A program made the translations under genes and the position numbers. DNA of 64,000 nucleotides from Collimonas antrihumi. GTDB taxonomy: Bacteria; Pseudomonadota; Gammaproteobacteria; Burkholderiales; Burkholderiaceae_D. The stretch's first letter is position 1, and every line of letters starts with the position of its first letter. Positions 28,221-36,841 of this stretch are shown here, one piece after another. The stretch covers positions 1 to 64,000 of the forward strand of contig NZ_JAGQED010000011.1 in NCBI RefSeq assembly GCF_018304965.1, read 5' to 3'. The notes under the pieces were generated by a model. That model did no database searches, was not told the origin of the DNA, and worked only from the letters and a program-made list of their open reading frames with translations.

Positions 28221-29212
28221 CAGCAGCAAACACCGGTGCCGGTGCTGACATTGCCAACGGTGATCTGGTGGTGGATGTCGATCGCATCAACAAACACTTT
28301 GGCGACAAGCATGTGGTGAAAGATCTTTCACTGCAGGTGCGGCGCGGTGAGATATTCGGTTTCCTCGGTCCTAACGGCAGCGGCAAGACTACCTCGATCC
28401 GCATGATGTGCGGCTTGCTGACGCCAGATTCGGGTCACGGCACCTGCCTCGGCTTCGATATCATCAAGCAAAGCGACCAGATCAAGCGCAGGGTCGGTTA
28501 CATGACGCAGAAATTCTCTTATTGGGATGATCTCAGCATCCGCGAAAACCTGGATTTTGTGGCCCGGATCTATGAGATGAAAAACCGCAAGGAAGTGGTC
28601 GATCAGAGCCTTGAAAAACTCGGGCTGAGCAGCCGCGCCAAGCAACTGGCCGGTTCTCTGTCCGGCGGCTGGAAACAGCGGCTGGCGCTGGCCGCCAGCA
28701 TGTTGCATAAGCCGCAACTGCTGTTGCTGGACGAACCAACCGCCGGTGTCGATCCGGCGGCGCGGCGTGATTTCTGGGAAGAGCTGCACCGGCTGGCAGC
28801 CGAGGGCATCAGTGTCCTGGTCAGCACCCATTACATGGATGAGGCCGAGCGCTGCCACAAGCTGGCGTATCTTGCCTACGGCAAGCTGCTGGTGCAAGGC
28901 ACGGCTGCCGAAGTGGCGGCTGGACAAGGCTTGACTACTTGGGCCATCTACAACAGCCGCAACGGCGATATTAACGATAACAAACTGGTCGGCTTGTCGC
29001 AGCAACTGCACGATCAGCCCGGGGTAGATCAGCTGGTGGTGTTCGGCACCTCCCTGCATGTATGCGGCAAAGACGCCGCGCTGCTGGAGAAAACCCTGCG
29101 CCAGATGACGCAGGGACAGGATCTGCGCATGGAGTTGATCGACACCAGCCTGGAAGATGTCTTCATCTACATGATGAACCGCTCGGCCGACAATTTCGGA
29201 GACCAGCCATGA
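28217..29212 (+). CDS. ABC transporter ATP-binding protein (YbhF-like)
   Basis: 331 residues, one nucleotide-binding domain: Walker A GPNGSGKTT, signature LSGGWKQR, Walker B LLLLDEPTAGVD and H-loop STHYMDE. The C-terminal 90 residues are the extension usual for ABC-2 drug/polymer exporters. It powers the efflux pump formed with the following permease. Translationally coupled on both sides by ATGA overlaps. E. coli YbhF has two such domains; here there is one. Confidence 0.92.
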   Translation: MTAANTGAGADIANGDLVVDVDRINKHFGDKHVVKDLSLQVRRGEIFGFLGPNGSGKTTSIRMMCGLLTPDSGHGTCLGFDIIKQSDQIKRRVGYMTQKFSYWDDLSIRENLDFVARIYEMKNRKEVVDQSLEKLGLSSRAKQLAGSLSGGWKQRLALAASMLHKPQLLLLDEPTAGVDPAARRDFWEELHRLAAEGISVLVSTHYMDEAERCHKLAYLAYGKLLVQGTAAEVAAGQGLTTWAIYNSRNGDINDNKLVGLSQQLHDQPGVDQLVVFGTSLHVCGKDAALLEKTLRQMTQGQDLRMELIDTSLEDVFIYMMNRSADNFGDQP

Positions 29213-30351
29213 GCCGGTTCGCGGGGCTATCCCTCTCTCGTTGGTGGAGCATCGTCCTCAAGGAGTTCCTGCAACTGATGCGCGATCGCGTCACGGTGCG
29301 CATGATCACGGTGATTCCCATCATGCAGATGCTGCTGTTCGGTTTTGCCATCAACAGCGATCCGAAACACATGCCGACCGCCATCATCAGTGCCGATCAC
29401 AGCGAATTTACGCGTACCTTCATCGCCGCCATGAAAGCGTCCGATTATTTCGATATCGTCGCCGAGCTGCCGAACGAAACTTCTGGCCGCACCGCGCTGG
29501 CGCAGGGGAAAGTGTTGTTCGTCCTGAATATTCCTGCCGACTTTACCCGCAACCTGCTGCGCGGCGAACGGCCGGCGCTACTGGTAGAGGCCGACGCCAC
29601 CGATCCTACCGCCACCGGCATGGCCTTGGCGGCCTTGCCGCAACTGGTGCAATCGGTGGCAAACAAGGATTTGCAAGGCGCGCTGGCAAAATTCAATGGC
29701 GGCAAGCCGGCTTTCGATGTGCAGGTCCAGCGTTTGTATAACCCGGAAGGCGTCACCCAGTACAACGTCGTGCCGGGCTTGATGGGCGTCATCCTGTCGA
29801 TGACGATGGTGATGATGACCGGCTTGTCGATGACCCGCGAGCGTGAGCGCGGCACCATGGAAAACCTGCTGGCGACGCCGGTCTCGCCGATTGAAGTCAT
29901 GACCGGCAAGATCATGCCGTATATCGCCATCGGCCTGATCCAGGCCAGCATCATCTTGCTCGGCGCGCGGTTCATGTTTCATGTACCGTTTGCCGGCAGC
30001 GTGGTTGCCATCTATCTGGCTGCGCTGTTGTTTATTGCAGCCAGCCTGACCGTCGGCATCACGCTGTCATCGATCGCGCAGAATCAGCTGCAGGCAATGC
30101 AGCTGACGATGTTCTATTTCCTGCCTAACATCCTGTTGTCCGGCTTCATGTTTCCGTTCCAAGGCATGCCGAAATGGGCGCAATTCATCGGCAACCTGCT
30201 GCCGCTGACGTATTTCAACCGGCTGATACGCGGCATTCTGCTGAAAGGCAACGGCTGGATCGATCTCTGGCCCAATGTCTGGCCATTGATGCTCTTCACG
30301 CTGATCGTGATGGGGATTGCGCTGCGCTTTTATCGCCGTACGCTGGATTGA
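29209..30351 (+). CDS. ABC-2 type permease (YbhS/YbhR-like)
   Basis: 380 residues from ATG 29209 (ATGA overlap with the ATPase stop). One N-terminal membrane segment (MITVIPIMQMLLFGFAI), a large periplasmic domain, then five membrane segments with the ABC-2 signature RERERGTMENLLATPVSP. A single permease gene implies a homodimer, unlike YbhR/YbhS. Part of the tripartite efflux operon. Confidence 0.92.
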   Translation: MSRFAGLSLSRWWSIVLKEFLQLMRDRVTVRMITVIPIMQMLLFGFAINSDPKHMPTAIISADHSEFTRTFIAAMKASDYFDIVAELPNETSGRTALAQGKVLFVLNIPADFTRNLLRGERPALLVEADATDPTATGMALAALPQLVQSVANKDLQGALAKFNGGKPAFDVQVQRLYNPEGVTQYNVVPGLMGVILSMTMVMMTGLSMTRERERGTMENLLATPVSPIEVMTGKIMPYIAIGLIQASIILLGARFMFHVPFAGSVVAIYLAALLFIAASLTVGITLSSIAQNQLQAMQLTMFYFLPNILLSGFMFPFQGMPKWAQFIGNLLPLTYFNRLIRGILLKGNGWIDLWPNVWPLMLFTLIVMGIALRFYRRTLD

Positions 30352-30358
30352 GGATATC

Positions 30359-31882
30359 GTGAAGAGACACCATGTGAATCGCGTGCGCAGGAAGCCGTTT
30401 TGGCTGCCTTTGCTGTTGGCGGCTATCGCTGGCTCGCTAAGCGCCTGTACAGTCGGTCCGGATTTCCAAACGCCTGCAGGGCCAGTTGTGCAGCAGTACA
30501 CATCGGGCACTCCGGTCACGGCGACCGTGGCAAGCCCAGGCGCGGGCGGCGCCACCCAACGGTTTGATCCCGCCATGGATATCCCGGCGCAATGGTGGAG
30601 TTTGTTTCATTCGCCGCAGCTGGACGCGCTGGTACGTGAGGCGCTTGCCAACAGTCCTTTGATGGCGCAGGCCAAAGCCACTTTGCGCCAGGCCAGCGAA
30701 ACCCTGAACGGGCAGACCGGCGCCAGCCGTTATCCGCAAGTCGACCTGCAGCTGGGTAATACACGCCAGCAGATCGATACTGCGGCGCTCGGCATTCCGA
30801 GTGTGCCGCAGGCCGGGCCGTTTACGCTGTATAACGCAGCGGTTAATGTGACTTATACCGTAGACGCTTTCGGCGCCAACACCCGCATGCTCGAAGGTTT
30901 GCAGGCGCAAGTGCAGTATCAGGCCGATGAGCTGCAAGCGGCACGATTGACGCTTGCCGCCAACGTCGTGACGGCGGCCATCAGACAAGCCTCGCTGCAT
31001 GCCCAGATCGTCAGCAGCGAGCAAATGCTGCAGCTGCAGCGCCAGCAGCTCGACATCATGGCGCAGCGGTTTGCCGCCGGCGGTATCGCCCAGCGGGATC
31101 TGAAAAGCCAACGCGCATTGGTAGCGCAGAGCGAAGCCGCGTTGCCGTCCTTCAGGCAGCAATTGGCGCAGGTCAGCCATCAGTTGGCTGTTTACCTGGG
31201 TAAAGCGCCGGCCCAGGTCGATCTGCAGCCATTGGATTTGAATACGCTGACGCTGCCGGCTACCTTGCCCCTCAGTTTGCCGTCAGCGCTGGCGCGCCAG
31301 CGTCCCGACATCCGTGCAGCAGAAGCGACGCTGCATCAGGCCGGTGCACAGGTCGGGGTGGCCACGGCCAATCTCTATCCGCAACTCACCTTATCCGGCA
31401 GCGTGGGGGCGGAGCAGACGCGTCTCTCTGATATTGCCAATAGCTTGAATGTCTGGAGCATCGGTATCAAATTGATGCAGCCGTTGTTCCATGGCGGCGA
31501 ACTGCGCGCGAAAAAACGCTCGGTGGTTGCCGCCTACGATGCCGCCGCAGCAGGCTATCAGCAGACAGTATTGCAAGCGTTGCAGCAGGTGGCGGATACC
31601 TTGCGGGCCTTGGAAAACGACGCTCAAACCCTGCAGGCAAGAACCCAGGCAGCCGAGAACGCCGAAGACAGCCTGGCGATCACGCAGCGTCAGTATGAGG
31701 CCGGCGGCGTCAGCCATCTCAGCTTGCTGGACGCCCAGCGCCAGCGGATGCAAACCGATCTGGATCGGACGGTTGCGCAAGCGGCGCGGTTTACCGACAC
31801 GGCCGCGTTGCTGCAGGCATTGGGCGGCGGCTGGTGGAATCTGCCGGCGGCAGGGGCGGATTGTATTCAAGTCTGCGAATGA
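30359..31882 (+). CDS. NodT-family outer-membrane efflux lipoprotein (TolC-like)
   Basis: About 507 residues from GTG 30359, chosen because GAGG sits 6 nt upstream, over the permease stop codon. Signal peptide with lipobox LSAC then VGPDF, the standard NodT-family start. Two OEP repeats give the TolC-type barrel and helical tunnel (ASRYPQVDLQLG, LYPQLTLSGSVG). It completes the pump: inner-membrane ABC exporter, periplasmic adaptor and outer-membrane duct. Confidence 0.92.
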   Translation: MKRHHVNRVRRKPFWLPLLLAAIAGSLSACTVGPDFQTPAGPVVQQYTSGTPVTATVASPGAGGATQRFDPAMDIPAQWWSLFHSPQLDALVREALANSPLMAQAKATLRQASETLNGQTGASRYPQVDLQLGNTRQQIDTAALGIPSVPQAGPFTLYNAAVNVTYTVDAFGANTRMLEGLQAQVQYQADELQAARLTLAANVVTAAIRQASLHAQIVSSEQMLQLQRQQLDIMAQRFAAGGIAQRDLKSQRALVAQSEAALPSFRQQLAQVSHQLAVYLGKAPAQVDLQPLDLNTLTLPATLPLSLPSALARQRPDIRAAEATLHQAGAQVGVATANLYPQLTLSGSVGAEQTRLSDIANSLNVWSIGIKLMQPLFHGGELRAKKRSVVAAYDAAAAGYQQTVLQALQQVADTLRALENDAQTLQARTQAAENAEDSLAITQRQYEAGGVSHLSLLDAQRQRMQTDLDRTVAQAARFTDTAALLQALGGGWWNLPAAGADCIQVCE

Positions 31883-32071
31883 TGGCGTAGCAATAAATGA
31901 GGCGTCGCTATGTTGCGCTTTCGCCAATCATTGGCAACTGCTATCCATGCGGTATCAAAATTACAATATATCGCTTGCATCCTCCTAATCCCCGCGTTTA
32001 TAGTCGCCTTATTTAATTGATGAATAAGCAATCTTAAAAGGAGTGATGGAAGATGATGCGCAAATTACTTC

Positions 32072-32350
32072 TTGTGGGTGGATCGTGATACGGTTGGGTA
32101 TGTGCTTCGCGCTTCACCAGAAGATAAAGAACGTCTTGTTGCAGAAATATTAGAAAGAAAAACTCGCAATAAAACATACGATTTGGCAATGAATAGCTGT
32201 TCATCCAATGCTTCAGAAGTGCTGGGGACAATCGGCATCATTGCCTATGATCCGAGATGGACGGTCATACCCACACCTGCGGACATGGCGACGGCCCTAA
32301 AGAAATCGAAGCGACTGCAGAAGATCAATTTTTACTCGAAAAGTAAATGA
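32072..32350 (+). CDS. Truncated toxin-like protein, papain/NlpC-fold C-terminus (tentative)
   Basis: 92 residues from a TTG start, probably the tail of a longer protein; AAAAGGAG at 32037 serves a different frame (short MMRKLLLVGGS peptide), so a frameshift or truncation is likely. The segment YDLAMNSCSSNASEVL has the N-x-C-S/T pattern of the catalytic Cys in papain-like/NlpC-type amidase toxins, and TPADMATALKKS resembles the C-terminal helix of such RHS-linked toxin domains. The catalytic His expected upstream is missing. Its stop overlaps the start of a lipoprotein gene by ATGA. DNA is markedly more AT-rich than its surroundings. Function is inferred from architecture only. Confidence 0.45.
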   Translation: MWVDRDTVGYVLRASPEDKERLVAEILERKTRNKTYDLAMNSCSSNASEVLGTIGIIAYDPRWTVIPTPADMATALKKSKRLQKINFYSKSK

Positions 32351-32598
32351 AATTCTTATTTATGATTTGTTCAATGCTTATACTAGGTTGCAGCGAAACG
32401 CCAAGTGGAAATTGGCTTGCGGTAAAAGACATTCAAGTTTATTCGAGCGTCAATGGGCCAAAGTCCTTTGTCATAAACAAGGGTGATATTTGCGCCAAAG
32501 GACAATACTCATACGGGAAAGCAGATCGATACGCCGAAGTGTCCTGTGCGAAGGGCAAAGGATGGATCACCGATGATGAAAATTTAATCCAGTCTTGA
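32347..32598 (+). CDS. Small lipoprotein, possible immunity protein
   Basis: 83 residues with a short signal peptide and lipobox LILGC (Cys15). The mature part is about 69 residues with Cys pairs (GDICAKG, EVSCAKG) that could form a disulphide and an SH3-like beta pattern (WLAVKDIQVYSS). It is translationally coupled to the toxin-like fragment upstream. A periplasmic lipoprotein coupled to an amidase-like protein is the usual layout for peptidoglycan-targeting effector and immunity pairs; this is inference. It shares the AT-rich composition. Confidence 0.55.
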   Translation: MKFLFMICSMLILGCSETPSGNWLAVKDIQVYSSVNGPKSFVINKGDICAKGQYSYGKADRYAEVSCAKGKGWITDDENLIQS

Positions 32599-32615
32599 TG
32601 GGTAGTTTTCCAATA

Positions 32616-33542
32616 TCATTCAAACTCAAGCAAGCCAGGCAATTCCGATTTCAGAAAATCCACAAACGCCCGCACCGCCAGAGCCAGGCCGCGGCGTGAA
32701 GGAAACAGCACCACCAGGTGGCCGGCCCTCGGCCGCCATTCCGGCAGCACCACTTTCAATGTGCCGGCTGCCAGTTCCGCGGTGCAGGCATATAGCGGCA
32801 ACCCGGACACGCCCATGCCGGCCAGGGTCGCTTCCTTGAGCATGGATAAATTATCGGTTTGCAATCTGAGTTTGCTGACCGGTATATGGTGACGTGCGTC
32901 ATCCTGGCCGAGCAGGCGCCATGCGGCTTCGGCTTCGTTGATCGATCCGTAGAGCAGGGTATCTGCCTTGGCGAGGCTCTCCAGGTTGTCGATCGAGCCA
33001 GCTTGCGCCAGGTAAGACGGGCTTACTACCAACGCCCAGCGTACCGAACAGAGGTTGGCCTGGATCAAACTCGACGATTCCTGTGCAGCGCCGAGGCCGC
33101 GCACCACCACATCGATATTTTCTTCAATCAGATCGACGCTGCGGTTGCTGGCCTGAACCATCAGGCGCACCTTCGGGTAGATCTGCATGAAGCGCGGCAG
33201 CAGTTTTGCCAACACGATGTCGGCGATGGCTACCGGGAGACTGACCCGCACCACCCCGGTTGGCTGATCCAGGCGCTTGCGTACCGCATCTTCGCCGGCC
33301 TGCGCTTCTGCAACCATCGCCACGCAATGCCGATAAAGCTCCTGGCCGGCGTCGGTCAGGCTCATGCGGCGGGAAGTGCGCTGCAGCAGCCGCGAACCTA
33401 ACCGCGCCTCCAACTGCGTGATCCGGCGCGAGATACGCGATTTCGGGATGCCTAGGGCGTCTCCTGCCGCTGTAAATCCGTGCCGCTCCACTACCTGGTG
33501 AAACAGGTAGAGGTCGTTCAGGTCGATAGATAGAGGGTTCAT
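32616..33542 (-). CDS. LysR-family transcriptional regulator
   Basis: About 308 residues from ATG 33542 (MNPLSIDLNDLYLFHQVVE). Longer in-frame starts at 33581 and 33611 exist; the latter has AAAGG upstream and cannot be excluded. Winged helix-turn-helix FTAAGDALGIPKSRISRRI followed by the two-lobed effector domain. Divergent from the pirin gene with a short gap, so it probably controls that gene; homologous LysR-pirin pairs are common in Burkholderiales. Confidence 0.9.
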   Translation of the reverse strand: MNPLSIDLNDLYLFHQVVERHGFTAAGDALGIPKSRISRRITQLEARLGSRLLQRTSRRMSLTDAGQELYRHCVAMVAEAQAGEDAVRKRLDQPTGVVRVSLPVAIADIVLAKLLPRFMQIYPKVRLMVQASNRSVDLIEENIDVVVRGLGAAQESSSLIQANLCSVRWALVVSPSYLAQAGSIDNLESLAKADTLLYGSINEAEAAWRLLGQDDARHHIPVSKLRLQTDNLSMLKEATLAGMGVSGLPLYACTAELAAGTLKVVLPEWRPRAGHLVVLFPSRRGLALAVRAFVDFLKSELPGLLEFE

Positions 33543-33721
33543 AGGAATATTGCTGCCGATTACGCGGCTGCTAAAATTCATCGTTCCACTGGCGAAACGA
33601 TAAGTTGTCATTTTGCGCCTTTTTCTCTAATCGTTGCAAGTTCATAATCCATCTCAGTCAGGAAAACACACAAGAAAGCACCGCAAGATAAGCAGAATCG
33701 CTTCAGCCACAGGAGAATCAC

Positions 33722-34600
33722 ATGAACAACACATTGCGTATCTCGGAAATCGTTGCCGGCCATGACATGGAAATCGGCCATGGTTTCCATGCCAAACATT
33801 TTGCAGAAAACGCATTCCACGGCCTGCTCGATCCGGTGGTCATGCTGGATCACTTCCACATGACCGCGCCAACCTTCGATCCGCATCCGCACGCGGGCAT
33901 ATCGGCGGTGACCTATATGTTTGAGGATTCCACCAGCCCGCACGTGAATTACGATTCGCTCGGCAACCAGGGACCGATTCATCCAGGCGACCTGCACTGG
34001 TTTGTGGCCGGCCGCGGGGCGGTGCATACCGAGCAGCCGGAAGGCAAGGATCCGCATGTGCATGCCTTGCAGATTTTCGTCAATCTGCCTGCCGGGAAGA
34101 AGCTTATCGATCCACAAGCGGTGCACGTGGATAGCGCCGACATACCTGAATTCCGCGCTGCCGGTGTGCGGGTCAGGGTGGTGACGGGAGAGTCTCAGGG
34201 AGTGGTTTCGCCGGCGGCCCTGCCGGAACCGTTCACGCTGCTGGATGGTTTTCTGGAGGCAGGCGCGTTCTTTGAACATTCCGTGCCAGCAGGCTGGAAC
34301 GCCATGGTCTACGCCGTGCAGGGCCGGTTAACCCTGAGCGCTGGCAGCGATGCCACGCGGCAGGTGTTGGTGGAGGCGAGCGCGATAGGCATCGGCGGAG
34401 CGACAACGCTCACGCTGGCGGCGGCGGGTGCAGCGCACTTCGTCATCCTGTCCGGACCGGCTCTTAACGAACCGCTGGTCAAGCATGGCCCGTTTGTGAT
34501 GAATACGCGGGAGCAAATGAACGATCGTCTCCAGGCTTATCAGCGTGGCGAGTTCGGGCGGCTGGAATTACCTTCCCAAGCCGTTGCTGGCGCAGATTGA
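33722..34600 (+). CDS. Pirin family protein
   Basis: 292 residues, double cupin. The N-terminal metal site is visible in FDPHPHAGISAVTYMFE (His pair) and GRGAVHTEQPEG (His, Glu). Pirins bind iron; bacterial homologues act as quercetinases or as redox or regulatory proteins. GGAG stands about 9 nt ahead of ATG. It is paired with the divergent LysR gene. Nothing is truncated. Confidence 0.9.
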   Translation: MNNTLRISEIVAGHDMEIGHGFHAKHFAENAFHGLLDPVVMLDHFHMTAPTFDPHPHAGISAVTYMFEDSTSPHVNYDSLGNQGPIHPGDLHWFVAGRGAVHTEQPEGKDPHVHALQIFVNLPAGKKLIDPQAVHVDSADIPEFRAAGVRVRVVTGESQGVVSPAALPEPFTLLDGFLEAGAFFEHSVPAGWNAMVYAVQGRLTLSAGSDATRQVLVEASAIGIGGATTLTLAAAGAAHFVILSGPALNEPLVKHGPFVMNTREQMNDRLQAYQRGEFGRLELPSQAVAGAD

Positions 34601-34610
34601 GATAATTCCT

Positions 34611-35198
34611 TCAACGCGGTGCTGAAGGCGACTTCTTCTTGAGACCTTGAAACAAGCCGGCGCCGGCATCGAAGCCGCGGCAGACCCCGGAGGCGATCAC
34701 GCCGGTGACGGTAAGCATCGCCGCTGTATGAACGCCCACGGCCGCGAGTGCCAGCGTCAATGAGCCGGATGCAGTGATTTCGCGGGCCGGCGTGTTCCCC
34801 ATGCAAAGCGGAATCAACGCCGGCACCAACATCAATCCGGCACCGTGCGCGGTGGACATCATGAAGGACCAGAGCGCCAGCCCGGCATGACCTGCCGACA
34901 TCCGGACTCGCCTGGCTTTGCGGCCCGACAGATGATATACCGCGACGACAACCAGCAACACGCCCGCCAGCGCTTGCAGCACGACGCGATCCATCGCCAG
35001 GCCAAACGCCACCGTGGCGGCCACCAGCGCGACCGATGCGGCGTGCCCGGCCGCGATCGGCACCAAAGCCCGCAATGCCTGCGCCCGATCACGCGACTGC
35101 ACGCCCCAGGCGGCGGCAAGCATCCAGCCGGTAGCAGGATTCAGCCCGTGAAGGGCACCGATTCCTGCCACCGCCAGCCATGGCCAAAGACTCAACAT
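34611..35198 (-). CDS. Integral membrane protein, distant NiCoT/RcnA-like pattern
   Basis: 195 residues with about six membrane segments. The segments GALHGLNPATGWMLAAAWG and VPIAAGHAASVAL place His and Asp/Asn-type residues in helices like nickel/cobalt exporters, but I cannot name a family with confidence. It ends the four-gene minus-strand cassette that starts at 38062; the gap from the DUF899 gene is 31 bp. The C-terminus is basic (LKKKSPSAPR). GC-rich like its cassette neighbours. Confidence 0.65.
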   Translation of the reverse strand: MLSLWPWLAVAGIGALHGLNPATGWMLAAAWGVQSRDRAQALRALVPIAAGHAASVALVAATVAFGLAMDRVVLQALAGVLLVVVAVYHLSGRKARRVRMSAGHAGLALWSFMMSTAHGAGLMLVPALIPLCMGNTPAREITASGSLTLALAAVGVHTAAMLTVTGVIASGVCRGFDAGAGLFQGLKKKSPSAPR

Positions 35199-35229
35199 GA
35201 TGTGCTCCCGGGCTCAGGCAGTTCGCGCT

Positions 35230-36018
35230 TCAGACGTGGCCATCGCAGCATGAACCGGCAACCGAAGCCGGCTTCGCGATCGCCCCTGCTTCATAGCGGT
35301 CATGGTGGCGCACCCATGCCATTTTGTGAGGCACATCGTTCTCGTCGCGGCCCTTGGGCGTGAGGTCTATCATTTTGTACGCCCCCAGCATGACCTCTAC
35401 GCCACGGCCAAAGGTCGAGTAGGTATGGAAGACTTCGCCTGCGTCGTCTTTGTAGAACACGCTGATGCCGGGCGCCTCCTCGGCCGGGAACGACTGCATG
35501 CCGTAGTTGTAGTAGACCTCGCCCTTGGCCATTTCTTCTGGCGTGAAGCTGACGTTGAAGTCGTGATTGAAATCGCTGTCATACGAGGACGCCCACTTGA
35601 ACTGCCAGCCCATGCGTTGGCGAAAGCGCTCGATATCGGCCAGCGGTGCGCGCGAAATGGCGATCAGCGTGATGTCGCGATGCGCCAGGTGCACGTTCAT
35701 GCCGTCGGTGTGGTCTGCCATGAAAGAACAGCTCGGGCAGCCTTGCTCCCATCCCGGGCCGAACATGAAGTGCTGCACCAGCAGTTGGCGGCGGCCTTCG
35801 AAAAGGTCGGACAGCGTGCGCCGGCCTTCTGGCGTATCGAAGACGTAGTCCTTCTCGACGCGCTCCCACGGTAACGCTCGGCGTTCACGGGCAATCTGGT
35901 CATGCAGGTGCGTCAGTTCCTTTTCGCGGGCCAGTAGCGCCTTGCGCTCCTTCAGCCAGCGGTCGCTGGAAACGACGGGATGGTTCGCGATATGTGCTTC
36001 GGCAATAGTGGTATTCAT
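35230..36018 (-). CDS. DUF899 thioredoxin-like protein
   Basis: 262 residues. The family hallmark is seen: KDYVFDTPEGRRTLSDLF, then LLVQHFMFGPGWEQGCPSCS, a thioredoxin-like fold with the CPSC motif in the active-site position, and VFYKDDAGEVFHTYSTFGRG. DUF899 proteins are cytoplasmic, of unknown function, with a likely redox role. The tail has an extra Cys pair (SCCDGHV). In a cassette with a beta-propeller, an HTH protein and a membrane protein. Confidence 0.88.
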   Translation of the reverse strand: MNTTIAEAHIANHPVVSSDRWLKERKALLAREKELTHLHDQIARERRALPWERVEKDYVFDTPEGRRTLSDLFEGRRQLLVQHFMFGPGWEQGCPSCSFMADHTDGMNVHLAHRDITLIAISRAPLADIERFRQRMGWQFKWASSYDSDFNHDFNVSFTPEEMAKGEVYYNYGMQSFPAEEAPGISVFYKDDAGEVFHTYSTFGRGVEVMLGAYKMIDLTPKGRDENDVPHKMAWVRHHDRYEAGAIAKPASVAGSCCDGHV

Positions 36019-36099
36019 GATGTGCTCCTTGGCTCCAAGAGCCGTTAGAAATTTTTCAATGCGCCGGTCCGACGGCGCTGGTGGCGGGGTGACGAGCGT

Positions 36100-36795
36100 T
36101 CAAGAGCGGACTGTTTTTGGACGTCGTACGGCGCGAATCTTTCCGCTGGGTCCACCGCCGGCATAAAAGAGGTCTGCGCCGTCGGACTCGAGCCCGCTGA
36201 CGCCGACACCGCGCGGCATCTCCAGCCGTTCGAGCACTGCGCCACTCTCTGGATTGATGCGGCGGATCTCGCTCTCGTCGCCTTCCCATGTCCCGTGCCA
36301 CAACTCGCCGTCGACCCAGGTCACGCCGGTGACGAAACGGTTGGATTCGATGGTGCGGATGATTGCGCCGGTCGCCGGATCGATCTGGTGAATCTTGCGG
36401 TCGCGGTGCTGGCCCACCCACAGACTGCCTTCGGCCCAGGTGAGCCCCGAATCGTTGCCGTGGCCGGGCGCGGGGATGGAGGCCACCACGTTGCCGTTGG
36501 CAGGATCGATCTTGTCGATGCGCTTCTCGGCGATCTGGTAGAGGTAGGTGCCGTCGAAGGCGGTGCCGGCGTCGCAGGGGCACTCGAGTGTGCGTGTGGG
36601 TTCGCCGCTGGCGGGATCGAAGGCGATCAGCGTGGCCCCGGTGGCGGCCCAGACGCGTTGGCCATCGTGCGTCACGCCGGCTACATTGTCGGCGCCCGGG
36701 AAGGGGCCATATTCACGGACGATCTCGGCTGCACGTGCTGTTGCCTGGGGTCTGTCTTTACTGGTTTTGCTTGCGCTACTGGTCTTGCTGGTCAT
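36100..36795 (-). CDS. Vgb/YncE-like beta-propeller protein
   Basis: 231 residues from ATG 36795, preceded by AAGGAG; much longer in-frame starts run into the neighbouring gene and are rejected. Repeating blades of the type LIAFDPASGEPTRTLE, KIDPANGNVVASIPAPG and QIDPATGAIIRTIESN show a beta-propeller of the virginiamycin-lyase-like/YncE group. No signal peptide is seen, and the Ser/Lys-rich head is polar, so it is probably cytoplasmic. Activity unknown. Confidence 0.82.
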   Translation of the reverse strand: MTSKTSSASKTSKDRPQATARAAEIVREYGPFPGADNVAGVTHDGQRVWAATGATLIAFDPASGEPTRTLECPCDAGTAFDGTYLYQIAEKRIDKIDPANGNVVASIPAPGHGNDSGLTWAEGSLWVGQHRDRKIHQIDPATGAIIRTIESNRFVTGVTWVDGELWHGTWEGDESEIRRINPESGAVLERLEMPRGVGVSGLESDGADLFYAGGGPSGKIRAVRRPKTVRS

Positions 36796-36841
36796 TGCGG
36801 GCTCCTTATGGCGCGCTTCGGATCGGCGCCGTAAGAGAACT

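Noticed and set aside
32045-32149. 34-codon plus-strand frame starting at the first ATG after AAAAGGAG
   Set aside because: No protein-like composition; the overlapping frame with the NSCSS segment has the coding signal.
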